Shown: positions 1 through 6,015 of the stretch, one piece after another
Layout of the letters: the number at the start of each line of letters is the position of its first letter
How positions within the stretch are numbered: position 1 is the stretch's first letter
Assembly (NCBI GenBank): GCA_030917205.1
Contig: JAUPVE010000002.1
Span: 1 to 15,936 of the forward strand
Length of the DNA stretch: 15,936 nt
Direction of reading: 5' to 3'
Source: Patescibacteria group bacterium
Lineage (GTDB): Bacteria > Patescibacteriota > Patescibacteriia > UBA1558 > GWA2-36-10
Position numbers and translations under genes: made by a program
The notes under the pieces: model-generated
What the model was told of the DNA's origin: nothing
The model's input: only the letters and a program-made list of their open reading frames with translations
The model's database searches: none

Positions 1-561
1 TTTGACGGACAAAAGATGTCCAAGTCACTAGGCAACATCACAACCTTAGAAGATTTAGCCAAGAAAAATATTTCGCCATTGAGTTATAGATATTTATTAT
101 TACAAAATAATTATCGTACGCCTTTGAATTTTTCTTGGGAGTCACTAGAAGCTGCTCAAAATGGCTTGCAAAATATTATCAAAAATATTACTTGGTTGGT
201 TAAAGCCACAAAAGTACACGCACAATATTTAGCTGATTTTTATGAAGCTTTGAGTGATGACTTGAATACTGCCAAAGCTCTAGCAGTGCTGCAACAGCTT
301 TTGGCCAGTAAAGAAGATGCTGGAGTGAAATTGGCGACTATTTACAAAATGGATGAAGTGCTAGGCTTGGATTTGAAAAATTTAAAAACCAAAGCTTTAA
401 AAATACCAAAAGAAGCCAGTGATTTATTAAAGCAACGTCAGCAAGCTAGGATAGAGAAAAATTATAAATTATCCGATGATTTGCGAGATCGCTTGAAAGA
501 TCTGGGAGTAGAAGTAGAGGATACTAGTACTGGTCAACAGGCGATGAATGTGAAGTTGTAA
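1..561 (+). CDS. cysS: Cysteinyl-tRNA synthetase, C-terminal part (5' end outside window)
   Basis: Cytoplasmic class I aminoacyl-tRNA synthetase that charges tRNA-Cys. Only the last 186 codons are present; the family is usually about 460 residues, so the catalytic HIGH half lies upstream of the window. The reading frame is open from base 1. The ATG at 16 is an internal Met, because it sits inside the KMSKS signature (K-M-S-K-S-L-G-N, bases 13-36) that closes the active site. After it come the helical anticodon-binding domain with the CysRS-typical D-D-L-N-T-A-K-A-L stretch, and a C-terminal helix rich in R/Q/K of the form R-x-Q-A-R...K-N-Y-x-L-S-D-D-L-R-D-R-L, also characteristic of CysRS. 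The stop TAA (559-561) is followed 9 bases later by a hairpin terminator, so this is the last gene of its unit. Family assignment is firm; the N-terminal half was not seen. Confidence 0.95.
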   Translation, partial: FDGQKMSKSLGNITTLEDLAKKNISPLSYRYLLLQNNYRTPLNFSWESLEAAQNGLQNIIKNITWLVKATKVHAQYLADFYEALSDDLNTAKALAVLQQLLASKEDAGVKLATIYKMDEVLGLDLKNLKTKALKIPKEASDLLKQRQQARIEKNYKLSDDLRDRLKDLGVEVEDTSTGQQAMNVKL

Positions 562-570
562 GTAATATTA

Positions 571-600
571 AAACAGCCTTGTGAATAGGGCTGTTTTTTG
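571..600 (+). terminator. Rho-independent terminator of cysS
   Basis: An 8-bp stem (571-578 with 589-596, core AACAGCC/GGCTGTT) with a 10-base loop runs into a T-tract at 594-599. It lies directly downstream of the cysS stop and upstream of the next promoter. Confidence 0.85.
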
Positions 601-650
601 TTTGTTTTATGGGCTATTTCATATGTGTTCACTTGTGCATAATCGAGCCA

Positions 651-678
651 TTGACAAAGCTATTGGTGGTGCTACTAT
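651..678 (+). promoter_or_regulatory. Sigma-70-type promoter for the tRNA-like gene
   Basis: A perfect -35 hexamer TTGACA (651-656), a 16-base spacer, and a -10-like TACTAT (673-678, 4 of 6 matches to TATAAT). The expected start of transcription lies about 8 bases before the tRNA-like 5' end at 694. Position and a consensus -35 support it; the -10 is only fair. Confidence 0.6.
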
Positions 679-693
679 TTCGTTCTACAGATT

Positions 694-799
694 AACCCCG
701 TAGCTTAACTGGATAGAGCAGTAGGCCCTTACCATAGTGCCTACTACGGGCATGAATCAAAAAGTGCCCGTGGTGGTGGTTCGAATCCACCCGGGGTTC
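694..799 (+). tRNA. tRNA-like gene with a long variable arm and no normal anticodon loop
   Basis: Clear tRNA parts are visible. The acceptor stem is 7 bp (694-700 AACCCCG with 792-798 CGGGGTT). TA follows at positions 8-9, then a D-arm with 4-bp stem (703-706 with 716-719) and a GG-containing loop. The T-arm is 5 bp (775-779 GGTGG with 787-791 CCACC) with the canonical loop TTCGAAT (780-786). Between D- and T-arms lie 54 bases where a type I tRNA has about 22. They fold into two hairpins. One is 721-726 with 739-744 (GTAGGC/GCCTAC) around a 12-base loop, where a 7-base anticodon loop is expected. The other is an 8-bp stem, 745-752 with 765-772, resembling a type II variable arm but with a 12-base loop. 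No 7-base loop with U33 in a paired 5-bp stem can be drawn. CTTACCA (728-734) would read as Val UAC but has no stem. CCA is not encoded. It has its own promoter and terminator. It may be an unusual tRNA, a tRNA carrying an insertion, a degenerate tRNA, or a tRNA-like regulatory RNA. Confidence 0.6.
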
Positions 800-841
800 A
801 CAGTTCTTTCGCAGGGCATTTATTAAGCCCGTTTCCTAGGC

Positions 842-876
842 CCGCTATTCATCCGAATAGCGGTTTTTGTTTTTTA
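842..876 (+). terminator. Strong intrinsic terminator of the tRNA-like unit
   Basis: A perfect 9-bp stem (842-850 CCGCTATTC with 855-863 GAATAGCGG), a 4-base loop ATCC, and a T-rich tail at 864-876. It closes the tRNA-like transcription unit just before the next promoter. A weaker 4-bp hairpin (814-817 with 827-830) sits upstream. Confidence 0.9.
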
Positions 877-879
877 CAT

Positions 880-908
880 TTGACTAAAAGATGAAAAAAT
901 TCTATATT
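880..908 (+). promoter_or_regulatory. Promoter of the receptor-metG unit
   Basis: TTGACT (880-885), a 17-base spacer and TATATT (903-908) form a near-consensus sigma-70 promoter. Transcription would start near 915, giving a leader of roughly 25-30 bases before the ATG at 944. The preceding terminator ends just upstream, as expected for an independent unit. Confidence 0.6.
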
Positions 909-943
909 TATAGTGCGGACGGCTTAAATAATAAGACGGCGTT

Positions 944-2329
944 ATGACGTTAGACACTTTAATTTTATTGGTAGTTTGGCTGATCAATCTGGGCTTGCTA
1001 TTTTTTATTATTTTTAATAAAAACAAGCAGAGGCGTTGGCCAATTTTGACCATGATTTTTTTGATCTGGTTGTGGCAGAGTAGTGAGCTGGTTAATCTTT
1101 TGTTTTTACTAGATAGCCCATCTTTGCTTTTGGGAGTGCGGGCTGGATTATTACCCACTCTCTATATTGCCCCAACTTTTGTTTGGTTGAGCTACTCTCT
1201 GGTAGATAGTTGGAAAAATATCCGTCGCTACCAACAACTGTTTTTTCTGCCAGCCTATATCATGTCACCCTTTGCTTTTAGTAAATACAATCTTAGTAAT
1301 ATCATAGTCGGCCAAAACAGTGTGTCCTATACACCGGGGCCGATTTATTTTTATTTTGCAGTCTATTTTATTATTTTGATGTCTTGGAGTTTGGTGGTTT
1401 TGATTCGTCAGCGTAGTCGCTATGACCAGGTAGTCAAAAAACAAATTGATTATATTTTTGTAGCTACTGCTTTGACAGCTCTCTTGGCTTTACTTTTTAT
1501 TTTTGTCTTGCCACTACTGGGAGTGACAGCTTTTTACTACATGGGCGTCAATAGTAGTGTCATCTTTACTACGATTGTCACCTATGCTTTGTTTCGCTAT
1601 CGTTTTTTGGATTTGAAAATAAGTTTTTACAAAACTCTGGTCAATTTGGTGCGCTTACTTTTGACGGGCTTGGTTTATGCTGTGCTTTATGTTGTCTTGA
1701 TTGGCCCAGTGCAAGTAGATTTTACTAGGACCGCAAATAGTATTGTATTTTTGGTATTTTTTGGACTGACTGCGCCGATTGTTTTTGGTGTCGCAAGTTT
1801 GGCGGCCAAATTTTTTATTTATCATCCTTTGGAGAGGATCATCCAGGCAGAGAATAATATTGCGGTGATTTTGCGTTCTAGTCAGGATCTCAATCGCTTG
1901 ATGTCATCGCTCGCCAAGGAGATTGCGCAAGTGATTGATTATAAGGAAATTTTTATCTATCTTGCCAAGCGCAATGATGCTAAGTCTTTCCACCAAGTTT
2001 ATCCAGTGGGCGAGCGGACCCTACATATGGATCATGATTTGATTTTGCAGTATTTAGCCAAAAATCAAGATTTATTGCATAGTCCAGAAGTACATTATCT
2101 GGGTACTGATTCTAAACTTAGCCAAGAGCTAGTAGAACACCATATTGACATTTCTTTCCCAATATACTATAATAATCAGCTTTTAGGAGTATTGATGTTG
2201 GACAACAATAAAAAGCTTCTTTACCAACAACAGTTAGATTTTTTGAGAGAAGTGAATAAATATTTGGATATTGCTATTGGTAGTCTCTTGCTTTATCAAC
2301 AGGCTATGGCCAATCAAGAGGAGAAATAA
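944..2329 (+). CDS. Kinase-less membrane receptor: 7TM histidine-kinase sensor module + 2TM + GAF
   Basis: A 461-residue inner-membrane protein. Residues 1-225 hold about seven hydrophobic segments in the pattern of the N-terminal 7TM region of histidine kinases (HisKA_7TM type). Near 205-222 is a T-Y-A-L-F-R-Y-R-F-L-D-L stretch that matches the same point in the full kinase at 12349. Two more membrane segments follow (about 230-285), then a GAF-like domain (about 310-450). The protein ends right after it with a short helix; there is no HisKA, HATPase or other output domain. It therefore matches residues 1 to about 475 of the 12349-15177 kinase in layout. ATG 944 is the first start after an upstream stop, with no clear Shine-Dalgarno. 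It is the first gene of a dense unit, 20 bases before the next gene. Ligand and partner are unknown; coupling to a kinase in trans is an inference. Leu codons are mostly TTG, unlike the three genes that follow. Confidence 0.8.
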   Translation: MTLDTLILLVVWLINLGLLFFIIFNKNKQRRWPILTMIFLIWLWQSSELVNLLFLLDSPSLLLGVRAGLLPTLYIAPTFVWLSYSLVDSWKNIRRYQQLFFLPAYIMSPFAFSKYNLSNIIVGQNSVSYTPGPIYFYFAVYFIILMSWSLVVLIRQRSRYDQVVKKQIDYIFVATALTALLALLFIFVLPLLGVTAFYYMGVNSSVIFTTIVTYALFRYRFLDLKISFYKTLVNLVRLLLTGLVYAVLYVVLIGPVQVDFTRTANSIVFLVFFGLTAPIVFGVASLAAKFFIYHPLERIIQAENNIAVILRSSQDLNRLMSSLAKEIAQVIDYKEIFIYLAKRNDAKSFHQVYPVGERTLHMDHDLILQYLAKNQDLLHSPEVHYLGTDSKLSQELVEHHIDISFPIYYNNQLLGVLMLDNNKKLLYQQQLDFLREVNKYLDIAIGSLLLYQQAMANQEEK

Positions 2330-2349
2330 GTAATCATTATAATAAATAT

Positions 2350-3045
2350 ATGAGTATACAAAATTTATTGTTATTAATCGCTGGCTTGATCAATTTAATG
2401 ATGTTTTTTGTGGTTGTCAGTCGTGGTTTGAATAATAAAATAAACTTGTATTTTGGCTTTTTAACTTTTTCGAACTTTTTGTGGACTTTAAGTATTTTGA
2501 TTGCTCGGATGGGCGAGGGCGGTATGTTTTGGTACTATGGTGGAGCATTATTAGCTTATCCCATTGCCTTAGGTATTGTCTTGTCTTTATACTTTTTTTC
2601 TCGGTATTTCCCAGTGCCAGGTAGCAAAGTAAAAAGGCTTCATGATGTGTTAATGCTATTATCAGCTTTTATTTTAGCCGTTGTTGTTTATATCAGAGGA
2701 GCATTTGTTTTAAGCTATAATAAAGATATTATAAATACAGAATATACTCTCTATGTAAATAAACCTGTTTATATTGTTTATAGTCTTTATTTTACCTTTG
2801 TAGCCTTGCTAGCTTTATGGAATTTATATCACAAAATTAAAGTGACTGATCATTATTTTCAGAAACAGACAATTATATTATTTATTGCTATTTTAATTGG
2901 TCTAGTTTTTGGAGTTTATTATGATTTGATTTTATGTTATTTTGGTAACTACCAGTATACCTGGTTTGGACCGGTCTTTACCTTGTTTATGAATGCAGTG
3001 GTTTTTTATTTTATTATCTCACCTCGAGAAAAAATAAGTAATTAA
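2350..3045 (+). CDS. Stand-alone 7TM sensor-domain protein, copy 1
   Basis: A 231-residue membrane protein made only of seven hydrophobic segments (about 3-22, 30-50, 60-85, 100-118, 137-162, 172-192, 202-222). Its fold type is the N-terminal 7TM module of histidine kinases, here without any cytoplasmic domain. Shared with the two following genes are an opening Q-N-L-x-L-L-I-A, K-I-N-L-Y-F-G-x-L-T-F after TM1, a K-Q stretch opening TM6, a G-P-V-F-T-L-F-M-N block in TM7, and a charged tail S-P-R-E-K-I-S-N at the very C-terminus. ATG 2350 is the only start that keeps TM1 whole; no Shine-Dalgarno is visible. The stop is 4 bases before the next gene. A receptor, scaffold or ligand-binding subunit is possible; function is not known. 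Confidence 0.78.
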   Translation: MSIQNLLLLIAGLINLMMFFVVVSRGLNNKINLYFGFLTFSNFLWTLSILIARMGEGGMFWYYGGALLAYPIALGIVLSLYFFSRYFPVPGSKVKRLHDVLMLLSAFILAVVVYIRGAFVLSYNKDIINTEYTLYVNKPVYIVYSLYFTFVALLALWNLYHKIKVTDHYFQKQTIILFIAILIGLVFGVYYDLILCYFGNYQYTWFGPVFTLFMNAVVFYFIISPREKISN

Positions 3046-3049
3046 ATAT

Positions 3050-3748
3050 ATGATTATTTTTTCAACACAAAATTTTGTTTTATTGATTGCCGCGTTGATT
3101 AACCTGTTCATGTCCTTTTTTGTTTTTAAAAGGGGTATTAAAAATAAAATTAATTTATACTTTGGTTTGCTAACTTTTTTTAATTTTACCTGGAGCCTAG
3201 GTTTGTTAATTTCTCGATCAATAGCAGATATAAGTTTAGTAGGTTTATTTGCTAGAAGTACCTATATTTCCGCTTTAGCAATTGTTATTTTTTTATTTTA
3301 TTTTGTTCATCATTTTCCATATCAGACGGCCAAATTAAAAAATGTTGCTCATATTTTTATCTTATTACCAGCCATTGTTTTATCATTCTATATTTATACT
3401 CCATATTTTATAACCGAGACAGTGAGGGCTTATAGTGATTTCGAGTATATATCTCATTATAATAAAGTAGGTTTTTTTCTATATGCTATTTATTTTGTAG
3501 TTATAGCTATTTTAGCTTTGAAAAAATTATTTAAAAAATATAATGTAGCAGAGGGCTTATTAAAGCAGCAAATTAAAATGTTATTAGTGGCTATTATAAT
3601 TGGCTTATTGTTCGGTAGTTATTTTGATTTATTTATTCAGTATTTTGACGATTATAGGTTTAATTGGCTGGGTCCAATATTTACGGTATTAATGAATTTT
3701 ATAGTTTTCTTTTTTGTTATTTCCCCTAAAGAAAAAATAAGTAATTAA
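3050..3748 (+). CDS. Stand-alone 7TM sensor-domain protein, copy 2
   Basis: A 232-residue paralogue of the genes on both sides, with seven hydrophobic segments and nothing else. It has the family blocks K-I-N-L-Y-F-G-L-L-T-F-F-N after TM1, K-Q-Q-I-K opening TM6, G-L-L-F-G-S-Y-F-D in TM6, N-W-L-G-P-I-F-T before TM7 and the terminal S-P-K-E-K-I-S-N. The extracytoplasmic loop between TM4 and TM5 is the least similar part among copies, as expected if each copy senses something different (inference). Start ATG 3050 follows the previous stop by 4 bases; the next gene begins 4 bases after its own stop. Codons are strongly TTA/ATT/AAA-biased. The tail and intergenic DNA are a near copy of the preceding junction. 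Confidence 0.78.
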   Translation: MIIFSTQNFVLLIAALINLFMSFFVFKRGIKNKINLYFGLLTFFNFTWSLGLLISRSIADISLVGLFARSTYISALAIVIFLFYFVHHFPYQTAKLKNVAHIFILLPAIVLSFYIYTPYFITETVRAYSDFEYISHYNKVGFFLYAIYFVVIAILALKKLFKKYNVAEGLLKQQIKMLLVAIIIGLLFGSYFDLFIQYFDDYRFNWLGPIFTVLMNFIVFFFVISPKEKISN

Positions 3749-3752
3749 ATAT

Positions 3753-4454
3753 ATGGGACAATTTTTTACTATTCAAAATTTAGTTTTATTTATAGTTGCT
3801 TTGGTAAATTTGGGCATGAGTATTTTTGTTGTTAAGAGAGGTACAAAAAGCAAGATTAATTTATATTTTGCCTTACTAACCTTTTTTAATCTGACTTGGG
3901 TAATTGGTTTGATGATGGCAAATTCAATCAATGGTTTGAATTGGATCGACTTTTACGACAGATCTACAAATTTATCTGGTGTTGGTATAATTATTTCCTT
4001 ATTTTATTTTACCTTACATTTTCCCTATCAAAGAGAGAGGATTGGTAATGTTAAAACAAAGATAATTTGGTCATTAGCAATTTTATTATCAATATTAATA
4101 TATACAAAATGGTTTATAGTGAGTACTGTCTGGTCTGATAAATTTCCATATTATATAGCTTATTATTATAAGCCAGTTTTTATTGTCTACGCTATTTATT
4201 TTTTTGTTTTAGCAATTTGGTCAATTTATTTTCTGATAGCCAAATATAAAAAATCCGAGGGACTCATTAAGCAGCAATTAAAATGGTTGATTATTGCTAT
4301 AATTATTGGGTTAATATTTGGGGCCTATTTTAATATTATTGTGTCTTATTTTGGTAATTTTAATCCTGGTTGGCTTGGACCGGTGTTTACTTTGTTTATG
4401 AATATAGTAGTCTTCCGAGCCATAAGATCCCCTAAAGAAAAGATCAATGGTTAA
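3753..4454 (+). CDS. Stand-alone 7TM sensor-domain protein, copy 3
   Basis: A 233-residue third copy of the bare 7TM module. It shares Q-N-L-V-L-F-I-V-A near the N-terminus, K-I-N-L-Y-F-A-L-L-T-F-F-N after TM1, K-Q-Q-L-K-W opening TM6, G-W-L-G-P-V-F-T-L-F-M-N before TM7 and the tail S-P-K-E-K-I-N-G. Its last codons overlap the next gene by 8 bases (ATG 4447 inside ATGGTTAA), so translation of the two is probably coupled. Here the tail has diverged at the DNA level from copies 1 and 2. Function is unknown; a membrane sensor or scaffold is inferred from kinship to the 7TM region of the kinase at 12349. Confidence 0.78.
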   Translation: MGQFFTIQNLVLFIVALVNLGMSIFVVKRGTKSKINLYFALLTFFNLTWVIGLMMANSINGLNWIDFYDRSTNLSGVGIIISLFYFTLHFPYQRERIGNVKTKIIWSLAILLSILIYTKWFIVSTVWSDKFPYYIAYYYKPVFIVYAIYFFVLAIWSIYFLIAKYKKSEGLIKQQLKWLIIAIIIGLIFGAYFNIIVSYFGNFNPGWLGPVFTLFMNIVVFRAIRSPKEKING

Positions 4455-5418
4455 AGCCAGAAAAAAAATAACTTTACTTTTGGCTGGCGGTACAGCTTTA
4501 CTTGATCAAAACAAGAGGCTGTTGACTGTCCAAAGTCCAGAAGATATAGAGCTCTGGCTCAAGCAAATGCCTGAGTTGGGACTACTCGCTGAGATTGAGC
4601 CAATTTTTGTGTCTGCCGAAAACGATATCTTGACTCCAGAACATTGGCAGGCTATAGCTAGGCAGATTGCTGAGCGCCTGGAGACCAGTAGTGGTTTTGT
4701 AGTAGTCTCTAGGGCTGATCAATTATTGTTGACTGCTAATGCTTTGAGTTTCTTGTTGCAGAATATTAAGAAAACAGTAGTATTGACATCAGCTTTACGC
4801 AGTGGCACTACTGAGATCAAGCAGAAAAATATTTTTGGTCAAAAAAATGATTTGGGTTTACGATCCAATCTGATCAATGCTTTTCAGGTTTTGGACTATA
4901 GCCTACCCACACCAGCTATCATGTTTGGCACTAGACTCATCCCTGGAGTACGAGCCATCAATGACCATGATCAAGGCTTGAATATTTTTGCTAGTCTTGA
5001 TGATAATTATTGGGGTCGAGTCGATTTTGGTATCAGTGTCAAAGCCGGCTTGAGCTTTCATACAGCCAAGACAAAGCTTTATGAAAAAATAAAAGCTAAT
5101 ATTTTAGTTTTTGATGACTTACCGGGCCTAGCCTGGGATCTGGATTTTGCTAAGCTAAAAAATTATGAGGCTATTTTTATCCGTCTCAATCATCAAAATA
5201 AATTAGAGCCAGTGAAAATAAAACAAATTAAAGAATCTCCTTATCCGGTTTTTTTGTATCATCCTACCCAAGTCCAGGGGCCAGATGAAGCCATAGCCAT
5301 GAGTAATTGTACTTTTGAAGCAGCTTTAGCTAAAGCCATGTGGGCTATAGCTAATAAAGATGCTTTGAGTCAGTTTACGCAAATTGGTGAGCAGAATATT
5401 ATAGGTGAGCTAATATAA
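4447..5418 (+). CDS. Asparaginase-family protein lacking catalytic residues (possible pseudoenzyme)
   Basis: A 323-residue protein with the overall length and layout of type I L-asparaginases (AnsA/GatD fold). The N-terminal L-L-L-A-G-G-T-A-L-L-D keeps the first active-site Thr (T16 of G-G-T). The second signature, normally H-G-T-D-T-x-x-x-T-A-x-A-L-S-F, reads S-R-A-D-Q-L-L-L-T-A-N-A-L-S-F: the catalytic Thr of T-D-T is Ala90, and His and the last Thr are gone; Asp91 remains. The conserved Lys in the G-N-R-x-T-K context (Lys162 in E. coli AnsA numbering) aligns with Asn172 in G-V-R-A-I-N. The remaining blocks (V-V-L-T-S-A-x-R, I-x-A-F-x-V, N-I-F-A-S) are well kept, so the fold is under selection although ordinary asparagine hydrolysis looks unlikely. 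Its start overlaps the last 7TM gene by 8 bases, which suggests co-translation. It may be a ligand-binding protein or an enzyme with altered chemistry. Confidence 0.8.
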   Translation: MVKARKKITLLLAGGTALLDQNKRLLTVQSPEDIELWLKQMPELGLLAEIEPIFVSAENDILTPEHWQAIARQIAERLETSSGFVVVSRADQLLLTANALSFLLQNIKKTVVLTSALRSGTTEIKQKNIFGQKNDLGLRSNLINAFQVLDYSLPTPAIMFGTRLIPGVRAINDHDQGLNIFASLDDNYWGRVDFGISVKAGLSFHTAKTKLYEKIKANILVFDDLPGLAWDLDFAKLKNYEAIFIRLNHQNKLEPVKIKQIKESPYPVFLYHPTQVQGPDEAIAMSNCTFEAALAKAMWAIANKDALSQFTQIGEQNIIGELI

Positions 5419-5431
5419 GATCAAGAAATTT

Positions 5432-6013
5432 ATGCATATTTATTTTTACAGTAATACTAGTGAGACCGATCAAAATAGTCAGCAGATTTTGCAATATTTG
5501 CGTCGGGTCGGCGCTACAGTCATCAGTGAAACTTCGACCAAAAAAATAGACAGTTTAGCTGGTACCTTACCGATGGACAAAGTAGACGTTATGCTTATCT
5601 ATGGCCAAAAATTAGATGCGCAAGCTGGCTACTGGTTGGCTTGGGCGGTGTCAAAAAATAAAGATGTCTTATGTCTGTTGCCTGAGGGTACAAAGCTTGA
5701 TGCAGCCTTAGAGCATCTTTTGACTGATCAAGTAGCGACCAAAAAATTGCATTTGGCTCGCTATCAGAGTAATGATGTTTTAGAAAAAGTGTCTAATTTT
5801 TTGGAAACTTTTGGTCAAGATGATTTAGCTGAGCTATACAATATCAAATACACTCTGCGTTTGTCTCGCAAGATCAATGAATATCTTGATTGGAAAAGTG
5901 AGTCTACTCAGATTGATAAAGCTACCTGGCTGAGACAAAATATCCAAGGCTTGATGGAAGCAGATAAAGATTGGCAAAAATATCTAGCTACTAAATTTAA
6001 AGTCAAGAAATAA
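5432..6013 (+). CDS. Rossmann-like (nucleoside deoxyribosyltransferase-type) protein with possible ribbon-helix-helix tail
   Basis: A 193-residue soluble protein not assigned with certainty. Residues 1-110 alternate short strands and helices. M-H-I-Y-F-Y-S opens like a first beta strand. From D52, D-V-M-L-I-Y-G-Q-K-L-D, then G-Y-W-L-A-W-A-V-S-K-N-K-D-V-L-C-L-L, resembles the 'E-x-G-x-A-x-x-x-x-K-P-V' region of nucleoside 2-deoxyribosyltransferase-like folds. The catalytic Glu is not evident: G-Y-W-L-A replaces it. Residues 136-180 (Y-N-I-K-Y-T-L-R-L-S-R-K-I-N-E-Y-L-D-W followed by K-A-T-W-L-R-Q-N-I) have the strand-helix-turn-helix spacing of a ribbon-helix-helix DNA-binding unit. It lies 13 bases after the asparaginase-like gene and 2 bases before the hydrolase gene. 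A nucleotide-binding or regulatory role is only an inference. Confidence 0.6.
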   Translation: MHIYFYSNTSETDQNSQQILQYLRRVGATVISETSTKKIDSLAGTLPMDKVDVMLIYGQKLDAQAGYWLAWAVSKNKDVLCLLPEGTKLDAALEHLLTDQVATKKLHLARYQSNDVLEKVSNFLETFGQDDLAELYNIKYTLRLSRKINEYLDWKSESTQIDKATWLRQNIQGLMEADKDWQKYLATKFKVKK

Positions 6014-6015
6014 GT

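Noticed and set aside
728..734. Reading CTTACCA as a normal anticodon loop (UAC, Val)
   Set aside because: The flanks AGGCC and TAGTG do not pair, so no anticodon stem exists in that register. The other registers with a U33 fail as well.
874..1158. Minus-strand open frame of 94 codons opposite the first receptor gene
   Set aside because: It overlaps the promoter and the start of a well-supported plus-strand gene and shows no family motif. The same holds for minus-strand frames at 7605-7826, 8009-8248, 10691-10897, 14526-14738 and 14769-14966 and the plus-strand frame at 7243-7452 inside metG.
2338..2343. Perfect TATAAT just before the first bare 7TM gene
   Set aside because: No -35 lies at a proper distance, and the motif is only 6 bases before the ATG, so a transcript would start inside the gene. 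In such AT-rich sequence a chance match is likely.
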